The notes below the pieces were generated by a model. It did no database searches and was not told where the DNA came from. It worked only from the letters and a program-made list of their open reading frames with translations. Positions 52,012 to 63,982 of a stretch of 64,000 nucleotides of DNA are shown here, piece by piece. Source of the DNA: Strongyloides papillosus (Eukaryota > Nematoda > Chromadorea > Rhabditida > Strongyloididae); contig SRSI01000046.1 in assembly GCA_005656395.1 (NCBI GenBank), positions 1,054,001 through 1,118,000 of the forward strand. The letters run 5' to 3'. Within the stretch, counting starts at the first letter, position 1; the number at the start of each line of letters is the position of its first letter. Made by a program: the position numbers and the translations under genes.

Positions 52012-55000
52012 ATGTACCTTCAAAGTATAGAGATAGATGGTTTCAAATCATACGCCAGACCCGGAGTTTTGGATAATTTTGATAAAGAATTTAACGCCAT
52101 AACAGGGTTGAATGGATCCGGTAAATCAAATATATTGGACGCAATTTGTTTTGTTCTTGGGATTTCTAATTTGACACATGTTAGATGTCAAAAAATGGAT
52201 GACTTGGTGTTCAAACAAGGACAGGCTGGGGTTACTCGAGCTTCAGTTACACTTACATTTAACAATTCAAATAAAGCAGCAAGTCCTATCGGATACGAGA
52301 ATGATGATATTATCCGTGTCTCAAGATCGGTATGTTTTCTTTCCCATTTTTTTAATAATTGGGTTTAGGTTGTCGTTAACGGTAGACCGAGTATATCAAT
52401 TAATGGCCACACGTGCACCATGGTTAAAGTTCAAGATATGTTCCGTAGTGTGGGCCTTAATATTAACAACCCTCATTTTCTAATCATGCAGGGTAGGATC
52501 GCTAAAGTACTAAACATGAAGCCAAAAGAGTTACTTGGTATGGTTGAAGAGGCAGCTGGCACAACGTTATATGAATCGAAGAAAGAGCATGCGAATAAAC
52601 AACTTAAGGAGAAGTTGGTAAGAATTGAGGGTATAGAGGAGATTTTTGAAAAAGAGATAAACCCGCAGGTAGAAAAGTTAAAGAAGGACAGAGAGAAATA
52701 TTATAGTCACCAGAGATTGGAGAAAAGAGCCAAGTTGGCTTCGGAAAGACTTCTTGCGTACAAGTACTGTGATGCAAAGGCTAACATCGAAAAGAGCTCC
52801 AAGGGAATTGAAAATAGAGCTAATGAAATAGCTGAATGCGATAATGTTATAGGAAATATGGAGAAGCAACTGGAGGATATTAATAACGAAGTTGGTCATT
52901 TGAGAAAATTTCTATCTTCAGGTCCGACTGAAGAAGAAAATAAATTACAGAAAGAGTTTAGAGCGGTCAGTGATGAGTTGTGTGTTATGCAGGATAAGAA
53001 GGACAGATTGGAAGAGTCCCAAAAACAGATGCTCAAAGACATAAAAAACATAGAGGCTCAAAATGAAAAAGACAGGAATGAGGTAGAAAGACTAAAAGAG
53101 GAATTGAAGAATGCGCATTCAAAAGTCGGATCGGATGCCGAACGACGATCGCAGTTGGAAGATATTATTAAAGTTAACCGAGAAAAGCTCTCTAATTTGG
53201 CTTGCGATGTTGTTGACAACGGAGAAGGAGAAAAAGTTTCGTTAAAGGCCCTCGTTGGTGATCTTTCTACTAAGTTGTCCGCTGCTAAGACGGAAAATTA
53301 TAAGTTGGACTCCGAAAAGTCAGTTCTCAAGAAAGCTGTTGTTGGGTTGGAGAAAGATCTTAAGCAAATGGGGAACGATAATAAACGCTTGGAAAACGAT
53401 TTAGAAAAAGCTAAAGTATCTTGTGAAAGAATTAGTAAGCAGTTGGAAGAAATTCCTTTTAACAAGGAACGTTTTTCTCAGTTGTCTGATAGAAAAGATG
53501 AGTTAGAGTCCAGTTACAATTCGGCTAAGTCTAACTACAACAATAGTGAATCAAGAGTGGGATATGATATTCATCCCCATGATCCAAGGAATACTATTGA
53601 TAAACGGAAGGTTTATGGTCCTGTTGGATATCTCATTGATGTAAAAGACGAGAAGTTCCTTAGTGCCCTTGAAATCGCTGGTGGTGGCAGTTTTAGAAAT
53701 ATTGTTGTTGAAGATTCTGATACAGCTACTAGTATCCTCAAAACAAAACTTCCCAGAAGAGTTTCTTTCTTACCTCTTAGAGATTTAAAATCAAGAGTAA
53801 TTCATCCAAAAAAACTACAAGCTGCTCAATCTATTGGTGGGTCTTCTAATGTGTGGCTGGCATTGGATCTAATTTCCTATGACCCAAAATATAGAGTTGC
53901 GATGGAATATGTCTTTGGAAATATTCTGGTTTGTTCAAGCGCTGACGTTGCTAAACGCGTTTGTTTTAACAGAGACGTCAGTACTCGTTGTGTTACACTT
54001 GATGGGGATGACTACAATCCATCAGGTATTCTTACTGGTGGTTCATCAAGACAAGCATCAGGCACTATCTTAAGAGCAATTTTATCTGTTAGACGAAGTA
54101 AAGAAAGTATGGATAAAATCTTCAGTGATCTACAAAACGTTAATGATGAATACACTGCGCTTTCCAAGCATCAGGCTGCGTACAGAGTACTTGAAGAACG
54201 ACTAAATGTTGAAACTTACAAGTTACAGGAAATAAAGCAGCTTATTGAAAACTCGAAATTGTTTTACACTAAAAGTCAACTTGAAAAAAGTAAAAAAAGA
54301 CTTGTTGAAATCGAAGAGGAGCTTATCGAAGGTGCTAAGAGAGTTGAAGATATTTCAAAGCGCTTAGAGGAAGCTAAAGAAAATGAGAAAAATTCAAATG
54401 CATTTAAGGAGCGTGAAAAGAATTCTGCAAAGAAAGCTATCGATGAAGCTCAGAAAGAACTGGAACTTTCTAAACAACGATTTATGAATGCTGAGGCTAT
54501 TATTGAAAATCTTAAAAATGAAATCGAATCATATGAAGTGAGTATTAAGAGTGAATCGGAGAGAATTGTAAAGATGACTGAAGCAACAGAGAGATACGCT
54601 GCTGAGATGGATGAGTTAGATAGTCCATTAAAAGAATTAATTAAGAAAAAAGAGGAAAAAGAAAATTTACTCAATGAATATATTAACGGCAGAAGGGACA
54701 AGGAAAGGGCAATGAATAGTAAGATGACAGAGATTGATGAAAAAACCAGTGACATAGAGAAGTTAAAACTTGAAAGAAAACAAAAGGAGCTAAAATTAGC
54801 TTCAGCAACCGAGAATCTAAATAAACTTACGAACTTTATTAATGAGTTGGAACAAAAGCATCCGTTTATTTTATCTTCCAAGGAACATTTTGGCGTAGTA
54901 GGTACTAACTTCGATTTTTCTGGTACTACCTATGAAAGATTATGTAGTGAAAATGAAAAGGCTGAAAAAGACTTGGAAGAATCTTCTAAAAATGTTAATA

Positions 55001-55569
55001 AAAAATGCTTGCAGGCATTGGCATCTTTTGAGGAGAAATATAATAGTTTAGAAGCAAGACGTGCCACAGTAAAAGAAGATAGTGAGAAGCTTACAAGAGC
55101 AATAGATGAGTTGGAGAAGAAGAAAATCGAGACGTTGCAGAAAGCATGTAAAAAAGTTAACGTCGACTTCAACAATATTTTCACCGAACTTTTACCTGGT
55201 ACTGAAGTAAGACTCGTTGGTGTTGAGGGGGATGTTTTGAATGGATTGGAAGTTAAAATTGCATTCAACGGTAAATGGAAAAAATCTCTAAGTGAATTAT
55301 CAGGTGGACAACGATCTCTAATTGCCTTATCACTAATTTTGGCAATGCTAAAATTTAGCCCTGCTCCTTTATATATATTGGATGAAGTCGATGCAGCATT
55401 AGATCTATCTCACACCCAAAATATTGGTCAAATGATTAAGCGTGAATTTAAAGAGAGTCAATTTATCATCGTTTCCCTAAAGGATGGTATGTTCTCAAAT
55501 GCTAATGTTTTGTATAGGACAAAGTTCGTTGATGGAAGTTCTACTGTTATGCGAATGGAGTCAAAATAA
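52012..55569 (+). CDS. smc2: Condensin subunit SMC2 (1172 aa, 2 exons)
   Basis: Exons are 52012-52329 and 52369-55569, with a 39-nt intron, phase 0. The N-terminal ATPase half has the SMC2 start ([15 protein letters not shown]) and Walker [10 protein letters not shown] (32-40). It is followed by [12 protein letters not shown] and [20 protein letters not shown], highly characteristic of SMC2. A long coiled coil flanks the hinge (about residues 520-675, [11 protein letters not shown] ... [18 protein letters not shown]). The C-terminal half carries the ABC signature ELSGGQRSL and Walker [14 protein letters not shown]. Length equals the family norm (about 1170-1200). With SMC4 it forms condensin, compacting chromosomes in mitosis. 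In C. elegans the orthologue (MIX-1) also serves dosage compensation; whether that applies here is unknown. The start is chosen because it aligns with other SMC2 proteins and sits 3 nt after the TTGCAG acceptor. Confidence 0.97.
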
Positions 55570-56156
55570 TGTGAATTATTAATATTTTAAACGCCCACTT
55601 TTTTTATATTATTGTATCTATATGTATATTATTTGAAAAGTAAAATAATTCTGGGAATTCACAGAAATTTTACTATTTTCCAATAAAATGTATTAATTTT
55701 CTTAATTTTGGATTTTCTTCTAGTGACAGAAAAGTGTGATTTTAAAATTATATAAATAGTGAGTAGATAGCAATAGTCTCAATTATATTCGGTAAACAAT
55801 AAAATATTTTGTCCTAGATACATCACTACGATTGGAACTTCTTTTCAAAGCAAAATTAATAAAAATTGTTGTCTACAATGATAAAAAAAATACATACGTG
55901 GAACACAGTAAAAAAATTACTAAGTGTATCTTGATGAAGTTATTTTAGTAGTTTTTCTCAATAGAAATATTTAAATTTTTATTAGTCTGTTTGTTGGAAA
56001 AAAAATTTTGAAAAAATAAAATCACAATGGAAAAGTGTACATCTTAATTGATATTGCAAAAATGTCCAAAAATCGGATAATTCAATCCAGAACACATCTT
56101 TTAATATTTTCTTTATTATGTATTGGGATTTTAGAACACTTCAGAGTGAACCAGTA
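55570..56156. other. Convergent intergenic region
   Basis: 587 bp between the SMC2 stop and the stop of the minus-strand gene. It contains AATAAAATGT-type signals (55683) and A/T-rich filler. No other feature was seen. Confidence 0.55.
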
Positions 56157-56642
56157 CTACGCATGCTTCGGACTTTTAGGCTTTCCTTTAGGTTTCTTAG
56201 CACCTAATTTAATTGCAAGATCTATATTAGCTTTCAATCTTTCAGCTGGATCTTTTGTCATTCCAATTCGATATCTATCAATCTAAAATTGAGTAAAAAA
56301 TCATTCTAAAAAATTTTCAATTTACCTCAAAATGAACTCTTTTGACTTGCTCCTTAATATTTTTAATCTCCTTAACACCTGAATCTAATTTTCTTTTTAG
56401 AATTTTTGGAGCTGCCTTAACATTTGGTGGTAATTCATTATTGTTCCTTTTTTTAATCGTACAACAATAGGAGCATCAAAATCAAAATTTGGTATATCTG
56501 GCAGTGTTTTTTGTATATCCTCAGGTAATGCTTTTCTTTGAGTTACATTATTTGTTTTTTTACCACTTTTATCTAATATATTTTTAAATGTGGGATTTTC
56601 TGACGTCTCTGGTATAAACCAATCCTCTATATTATTGGACAT
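56157..56642 (-). CDS. Unknown 147-residue basic protein with RVxF motif; one frameshift in the given sequence
   Basis: Exons are 56326-56642 and 56157-56282 (minus), 43-nt intron (GTAAAT...TTTTAG). Read as given, the frame from ATG 56642 stops after 81 codons. If the run of seven T (A on the sense strand) at 56448-56454 had one more base, exon 1 would become exactly 106 codons. It would then splice in phase to 41 more residues ending PKSPKHA. Both the splice phase and the uniform Lys-rich composition support this reading. No domain is recognised. KRVHF (56329-56343), just before the intron, fits the PP1-docking RVxF pattern, so a small PP1 regulator is conceivable. The gene is head-to-head with GTF3C5, 236 bp apart. 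The frameshift is more likely a consensus error than a real break, given similar defects in its neighbours. Confidence 0.65.
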
Positions 56643-56878
56643 TTTAAAAAAATATTATTCTCAATAATTCATAAAGCAATTTATAGCTTACAAGGTAAGA
56701 ATAAATAAATATTAAAAAAAGTTTAAATTACTTTTAAACTGAAAATATTATAAACACCTTGGAGCAGAGTATATTTAAAAATTGGAAGGAAGTACATCAA
56801 AAAAAAGTGCTATTGTTGTTTTGAGGGACATTATTCTTGTTATTTAAGCATTTTCAAAGAACTTTTTGCTGTTTAATT
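56643..56878. promoter_or_regulatory. Short divergent promoter, unknown gene / GTF3C5
   Basis: Only 236 bp separate the two start codons, so both genes probably share a bidirectional promoter. No specific motif is clear. Confidence 0.4.
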
Positions 56879-58204
56879 ATGGATGTGCCTTCATCATCTG
56901 TGACCAATGTTGGTTTGAAGAAACATCTGCTTATAGAAGTTCCAGGAATTGTTAGAAATATTAATAATGCCATTAAAATGTTTGGAGGAATTGAAAAATT
57001 GAAGAATGTAAGTTAATATGGACTTCAAAATATAATTTTTTTATAGTGTTATTTACATGAACAACAGTTAACCTTCCTTCCGGAACCAGATAATCCATTA
57101 GAAAAAGGTACTGTTGGCGAAAGGAAAGATTTACAAAACTATGGAAAACTTATATTTAGTCATAAAATTAAGAAGACATAAAAAAACACATGAATATAAA
57201 TTAGAAATTTTAGGAGAAGCATCAGTAAGCTATAGTTTTAAAATGATGACTGATTTTATGGTAGCACCAATTGAGAGTGCAAAAAATAATAAGGACATTC
57301 CAAAAGATATTGTTAATAAATTGTTCCCTGAAAGTTTGAAGGATAGCTATAATTGGATGGAAAATATCAATTCTACGGGAGAGATTTTTCTACCACCATT
57401 TACGTTTAGTCGATATGGTTTACCATCACAAAGAATGTTATGTAGAGAGTTAGAAGAAGATGAATATTTGAAATTTGTTAGTAAAAAAGGACATGGTACA
57501 AATTTGAGAGCTGAAAGGAAAGCAATGTCACTTTGTGTACAGGGTGATGACGCATTCCCGGTAGCTCCAACAGACGTTGCTGTTGAAGAAGCAAACATGC
57601 GGTGTAAAAATCAAGAAATTCTTGACAAATTTGAACAAATTTTTGATGAACGGCCTTTATGGACTCGTGGAGCAATTATGATAAAAACTGGATTTGATGA
57701 AAAAACTCTAAAGTTTATCCTACCAAAATATGCATTTTACATAATAAATGGTCCTTTTAGTAGATTATGGTGTAAATTTGGTTATGACCCAAGAAAGGAC
57801 AAAGAATCATATAGGTACCAAACATTTATGCTTACACTTAGAAGATTTGTAACAATTCACAAAAAATGCAACCAAAGTCAAATGTATTAGAAAGATTCTC
57901 CAGGGTAGATACGAGTAATTTTGAAGAAGAAAGTCCGGAGCACTTTTATAGAGAAGGAATTTTACCTAAATCAAGGCAAATATGGTACTCATTTTGTGAC
58001 ATTTTATTGCCATCGGTACAAGAAAATCTAAATAATATAAAATTACACCCATTTGCTAAATATGATAAGCAGTATGGATGGATACCATCATCTTTTATTG
58101 CATTCACACGAAAAGAAGTGCGAAAAGATATAGCAAAAATTGTTTCAACAATGGAGGCAGAAGATATACAAGTCATAGATGATGAAGATTGGAATTCAGA
58201 TTAG
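56879..58204 (+). CDS. GTF3C5: TFIIIC subunit GTF3C5-like (about 428 aa, 2 exons; two compensating frameshifts in the given sequence)
   Basis: Exons are 56879-57007 and 57047-58204, 39-nt intron, phase 0. The start LLIEVPGIVRNINNAIKMFGG matches the N-terminal block of GTF3C5/Tfc1. The middle has RPLWTRGAIMIKTGFDEKTLKFILP and GPFSRLWCKFGYDPRKDKES, the best-conserved region of the family. The C-terminal part has YREGILPKSRQIWYSFCD and a GWIPSSF block. TFIIIC recruits Pol III to tRNA promoters. As given, the frame breaks twice. One base too many occurs near the A5 run at 57102-57106, although a 52-nt GTACTG...TATATTTAG intron would also restore phase there at the cost of a conserved strand. One base too few occurs at the A6 run 57861-57866. 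The two cancel. Homology continues across both sites. Confidence 0.85.
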
Positions 58205-58980
58205 TATTTTTCATATTGAAAATTTATGTGTATATAAGTAAAAATAAAAAAAGTGTTGTTATAGCTTAATTAGTGATTTTTTTTATTTTTTAGTTTAAAA
58301 ATTTATATCTTGACAACTCAGCATTTCTTGTTTTTTTAAATGAATATTGTTGGAGAGACAAACTAAATAACAAGTTGAAATTTTTCGACTGAAATGTTTT
58401 TCATTAAACATAAGTTTGGATAATTTTTTTTAAATGCATTTCCAATGTAAAAATAATTAGTTCGTATTTGTTTAATATCAACCACTTATATTTTGCCCAT
58501 TTTTTTACAGTATTATTGTATTTAGTCAGTGAATTATCATATCCATTGTTAATAAAAAATTTCTAAAAAAGAGCAGGTTTTCTATCCTGTTATTATTAGT
58601 AATAAAGTTACTTGAAAAAGTAAAATTTTCAATTGAAAAAATTTTTTTAACTAAAAAATTATTTTGTTTGTTATGTAGAAAGAAAACCATTTTAATGCTA
58701 TACATTAACATAAACGATGCAAATTACCCAATGGAATCTGGAATCAATGTTTTTTTCACTTCATATGTAATCTATTATAAAAAAACATTAAGATCTTTTT
58801 ACGACAAAAAATTTACTATGAAATTTGACTATTTCTAATCTTCATCATACCAAAAATAACTATATTATTGTAATTTAAAAATTAATAAAACATCAATATA
58901 AAAAATGAATCACTATATTTGAACAAAGCAGAATATTAAAAAAATAAGATCACTGAATGTATGAACAATAAAATAATAAA
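58205..58980. other. Convergent intergenic region
   Basis: About 775 bp between the 3' ends of GTF3C5 and the Tra2-like gene. A/T-rich, with many short homopolymers. No supported ORF or RNA. Confidence 0.55.
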
Positions 58981-59722
58981 TTAAGATGAATTTGAATTAC
59001 TTGATGATGAAGAGTGACGTCGTCTTTTTCTTGTTAAGATTGAACTACTTTCGTTGGGAAATTTTTGTCTTCTATCAAAACGTCTCGTCATAGAATCATA
59101 TTTATCTTTATAGTAGTGATAGTCATCATCTCTCCTTCTATTATATCTTTTTTCATCCTCATCGTAGTATCTCGATTTACCTCTATGTGTTGTTTCATTT
59201 TTGGGAATAGCATAATCAACTCTCACAAATTTACCTTCTATCTCTTTACCATTCATTCCTTCTAATGCATCTGCAGCATTTGATAATTTTTCAAATTTTA
59301 TAAAACAAAAACCTTTCGATTCACGTGAGTAATAGTCACGTATAATACGTATACTTTCTATATGACCATACTTTTCAAAATATTTTTTCCACTGTTCTTG
59401 TTGTGGTATCACGACGCATCCCAAAAACACCAATACATTTAGATGGTTTCACGCATTTTGTTCATAATTATTAGTGTCTCCTCTGTATTTCTTTGATTTT
59501 ATCGTATTCTCTGATTCCTCTCCTCTTCTACCACTTTTGAATAATGGTGTTATAGATCTACTACGAATACTTTTTTTGCAACAACAACTAGATTGAGTAG
59601 TGAGAATAGATTGTTTAAATTTACCTTTTTGATGGATTGTTGATGGACTCAGAATCTGTTGTATCTAACTCTCCAGATGAACTACTACTAGATGTCTCAT
59701 CACTTGAACTTCTTTGGCTCAT
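58981..59722 (-). CDS. rsp-8: Transformer-2-like SR splicing factor (2 exons; two compensating frameshifts in the given sequence)
   Basis: Exons are 59625-59722 and 58981-59587 (minus), with a 37-nt intron ending CAATCTAG; an alternative acceptor 18 nt further keeps frame. The N-terminus is Ser-rich, then basic. One RRM follows: RNP2 CIGVFG in PSKCIGVFGMRRDTT, RNP1 KGFCFIKF, ending EGKFVRVDYAI. The C-terminus is Arg/Asp/Tyr-rich and ends with RKRRRHSSSSSNS. The CLGVFG-like RNP2 and single central RRM between RS-type arms match Tra2 (C. elegans RSP-8), a nuclear regulator of exon inclusion. As given, the RRM start is out of frame. One base is missing at the T4 run 59456-59459 and one is extra in the 59377-59388 A4/T6 tract. 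Together they restore the frame, so the protein is otherwise complete. Confidence 0.82.
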
Positions 59723-60461
59723 GATTATTATATAAAGCCTTTCCCAACAATTTTAAAATTGAAATAAAATTAATTTAATTAAAAAAAAATTTAATCCTCA
59801 TTGATGATGATAATATTCATATTTAGTATATTCATTTTTTAGAGTCAATTCTATATTGATAGTTTTCAATTTAAGATACAAAAAATTCATACATAATTTC
59901 CTATCATAAAATACTTTGATTTAATTGTTTATATTTACATTTTATTTTTAATCTTTTTTTGTATCATTTTGCATAAGGTTAATTATATCATTATCTTTAA
60001 AAATTTTTTTTATTATCAGCTAAATTGAATTTAACGACTATTTTGAAATCATGACAATTAAAATTGCTGTCAAATAAATTGAAGTCAGTTATTATTTCTA
60101 TTGAAGTCAAAAAAAACCAATAAAAATGAAGGACAGATAATAAAAAAACAAATATCGAATATTTACATATGTTTTTTTTACAAAAAATTGTCAGTATACA
60201 TACACTTTAACATGGATGAATACAATAATTTTAAAAATAAAACATTTTTTTTACTGAAATTTTATTCATATACGTATATATATAGAAAATAACGAAACAT
60301 TACATTTGTTTCTTTCATAGTGATATTAGTTAATATTTTTGTAATTATAAAAAAGTATGAAAATTTAATTAATCTTGTTGAAAGAATATGATATTTCACC
60401 TATTAAAGATAAAGTATGTATAAATAATTGTTAAATTGAAAATGGTGAAATTATTTAAGTT
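59723..60461. other. Intergenic, Tra2-like 5' / WH2 gene 3'
   Basis: About 740 bp of A/T-rich DNA upstream of the Tra2-like gene and downstream of the WH2 gene. No supported feature. TGACAATTAAAATTGCTGTCA at about 60050-60071 is a small inverted repeat. Confidence 0.5.
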
Positions 60462-63400
60462 TCAAGCTTGTCTCTTTAATCTAGCAGCACCACCGAAATT
60501 TCTTATCTCTGCTAATAAGTCATCTCTAGTTAATTGTTCATTTTTGGAGTTCTAAAATAATTTGTTTATATTATTTAAATTATATGAAAAGTAATAATAA
60601 AAATATACCTGATTTTTATTTTTTTCTGTTTGATGATTCAAAATTATTTGTTGGTAATTTCTTTATCCCTAAACCAGTTGGAGGTGGTGGTGGAGGAGGA
60701 TTTTTTGGCTTTCCTATATTTTCATGATCTGGTGATTTTTTATAATTATCAGTAGATGTTGAAAAATTCTTAAATGTTTTATTTATGAAAGTACCATTAT
60801 TATTAAATAATGGTGGAGGAGGAAGTGGTGATGTCGATGGTGAACTATCACTAGATATTCCACTCTCTGAATTTTTTGAAGATGGTGAGACTTTTTGTTG
60901 TGGTATGTTGTCAATAACACGTCCCAATGTCATTCCTGTCTTTTCAATTGGTGGAGATACTTTACGTAATGTGTTTTTCATTTGATTTATTACTGATTCT
61001 TTATTATCCAATTGGAAGAAATTTTTCTCACTCTTCAAATTATTTGATATAGGCGAAGAATTTTGTGGTACTTTTAATGATGTAGGACTTTTCAAAATGA
61101 CTAAGTCTTTTCTTGGTGCTAGGAAAGTTTTACTTGAAATTGTATTAGAAGTAGATGGTGTAGATTTAGGTGATAATGGTGTGGTATTATGATTATTATA
61201 AATATTACTTTTAACATTATCATATTTTCCATATCCATTTTCACCTGTTAAATTAATAATGATTGAATTTGATGATGACATTGTATCAAAAGAAGATACA
61301 TTTTTTCTATCATTTTTTGGACTGGTAAGCATATTCTTCTTAACTAAAACAATTTTTTTCATTTTTATTTCCTTTCAATGTACCTGAAGTAACTTCTTCT
61401 TCAACTAATTTTCTTTCCTCCTTATGTTGCATTTCTCGCTCCATTTGCGTTCTCATTTCTTCCTCTAGTCTATTGTTATAAAATGGTTTAATTTTTTCAT
61501 AATGATTATTTTTAGAAGATGTTGGTGATTTATTGGGATATGTAGAGTTTTTTATCTTATTACCATTCTCTTCACCTAACCATAATTTTGATATTTTCTC
61601 TGTATCATCTTTTTTGGAAAAAGATTTATCATTATATAAATATTTTGAATGATTTGTATTATCAATATATCTATTATTGATATAATTTACACTTTTGGGT
61701 TTTTCATTGTAATCATATAATCTTTCATTACCATCATAATTTGATGTTATAATCTTACCATTTGAATGATGAAGAATTGAATTTGATGAATATGTATCCA
61801 TATGAAAAGTATCTATTCGTATAGTTGTAGAATTATTTCTAAATTCACATTCTGGTAATTGTGATGTTGAAGTAATATATGATGTATTATTACTTATAAG
61901 TCTACCATCTTTATCAATTTGATAATTATTTTTAGGATTAACTATAATAGTAGTAATATTATTTATAGAAAAAAAATTAATATCCTTACTCATTGGTGAT
62001 ATTTCACCTTCAGTGACTTTTCTTTCAATTCTTTCTCTAATTTCACCTGTTCACATAACTTTTTAACCACATTATGTTGTTTCAATTATTGAAGCCTAAA
62101 GATAAAAAATAAATATAAATATTCATTATTTTGTCTATATTTATTAATATTAAATATATTTGATTATATGTATACTTTTAAAAGATAATATATAAGCTGT
62201 TATATAAACTTACTTGCAAATTAAAACTTCTTTGACTTGTTAATTCTTGCGTACTATCAACAGACTTTTTTAATTTTTCATACAAAATTTTTAACTTATT
62301 GTATTCTCTTACTAGTTGTTCACTACTATCACTAATTGATGGAGATTCCTTTATAAGTATTTGAGAGTTTAATGATTGTAAATTATTGTCTTTTGTATAA
62401 TTATTACTTCTTACATTACTTAACATTCTCCCTCTAATCATCTCATCAGTTGTATTGTCTTTTATATCACAAGAATTAACTAAAAAACAAACAATTATTT
62501 ATTTATTTTATGAAAATAAAGAAAAAAATTAAAACATGTTAATTTTATATATTAATAACAATTACTATATATCCTTTTTTAATGATAATTGATAAAAAGA
62601 GGATACAAATGTTAAAAGAAATATTTGCCTTATAGTAGAAGAGTGTAAATACAATCTATAATCATTTAAAGTGGATGAGGAATTGTTGATTGGAATAAAT
62701 AATATTTTTAATTCCCATGAATAAAATTTTGATAATAGTGTAGATAAAAAGAAAATAATAAGAGACAGGATTTTGAAGTATTCTAAAGAAGTTTTGATAA
62801 TGATAACATTACAGAAATATTTAAACTAATTAGCTGATCTTAGCTTAATTATATTTACAAGAAAAATAATAATAAGAGTAACGAAAGAAGAAATAACATT
62901 TAAAATTAAATATATTTAAGTGTTATTATTTATAAATAAATCAAAATAGAGTCAAGGATAAAAATGCAATATTATAATAAAGTTTTTTCTTAATGAATAT
63001 ACCTCATGTCATTTTGACAAAATCATGAATAAATCATTTCTAAAGTGTTTCTTTTGATAGATTATAATGATGTTTCATTATATACATACATATTAACCTC
63101 ACCATAGGGAAGTTTAAGAAATTAACATTTATTTAAGAAATGAGTAAACTCCCCCTTCCATGATTGTTAAAGGGGTGTTTTGTTTATATTTAGACATCTC
63201 ACCACATTATTATGTTTTATTTATTTTACTTATCAACTTATGTGAAGAATAAAAAGTATTGGTATTAACATAAAGGTATTATAAAAATTTATTGTACTTA
63301 CTTTTCACTTTCAAAATAACATCAATATATAAATTTTTTTTAGTCATTGATACCTATATATAGATAATTTTTTGTTACATATAAAATTAACTTATATAGG

Positions 63401-63982
63401 TGTTATAATAATAAACGAATAATAAATAAAGGTATATTTATCAAATTATTTTACAATAAACCAAAGTATTTGAGAAAGAAGTTTTGGAGGTGTCAATGTT
63501 AAAAGTAGTTATTAAATTTGAAGAAAATAAACAGAATAAGTATAATGAGAGTATATGTTATGGGAGATAATAAACTGAAGATGGAAGAATTTACAAAAGT
63601 ATAGGTGAAATATAAGTAAGTATCAAAAGATAGAAATGAGAGAACTTTTCTCTCATAGTTAAGTGTTTTTCAATGATAAATGTGAGAATATTAATATATC
63701 TATTTGTAAATTATTAATAAAAATATAATGGAAATTTCTATATATATTTTGAATAACTATAAACATATAATATTATTTAGATAATAATGATAATATAATA
63801 AAAAACATAACTTTTTTCTTATCACATATATTCCTTTAAAAAGATAATTTTTTTTAAAATAAATATTAAATGTTTACTTTTATAAAAGTACCTTGTCGTG
63901 GTTTATAGTGATAATCATTCCTATTATCTTTTTTCTTCTTTTTAACCTTTGTTGAGTTTTTAAAAATTAAACCAAATACCAT
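60462..63982 (-). CDS. Coiled-coil, polyproline, WH2-type actin regulator (4 exons; several frameshifts in the given sequence)
   Basis: Proposed exons (minus): 63892-63982 (basic N-terminus MVFGLIFKNSTKVKKKKK...), 62214-62479 (coiled coil, EQLVREYNKLKILYEKLKK), 60609-62095, 60462-60551. Phases join correctly (1, 0, 0) if single-base corrections are accepted: extra base near 62080-62082, missing near 62041-62043, extra in the T7 run 61345-61351, extra in the T7 run 60619-60625. An alternative donor (GTTTAT at about 62209) with acceptor GAACAG would avoid the first two. The long third exon is Ser/Asn-rich with a charged helix (RLEEEMRTQMEREMQHKEER) and two proline tracts (PLPPPPLF, PPPPPPPTGLG). 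The last exon ends RDDLLAEIRNFGGAARLKRQA, which resembles a C-terminal WH2 actin-binding motif. An actin-assembly adaptor is inferred; no orthologue was identified. The first exon is the least certain. Confidence 0.6.

Noticed and set aside
54450..55268. Long antisense Ser/Phe/Leu-rich ORFs over SMC2
   Set aside because: They are antisense to a Lys/Glu-rich coiled coil, which generates Ser/Phe/Leu-rich mirror frames.
57849..57890. 42-nt GTAACA...TATTAG intron in GTF3C5
   Set aside because: Removing it leaves the upstream frame, which stops a few codons later; it does not join the conserved C-terminal part, so a one-base deletion in the A6 run fits better.
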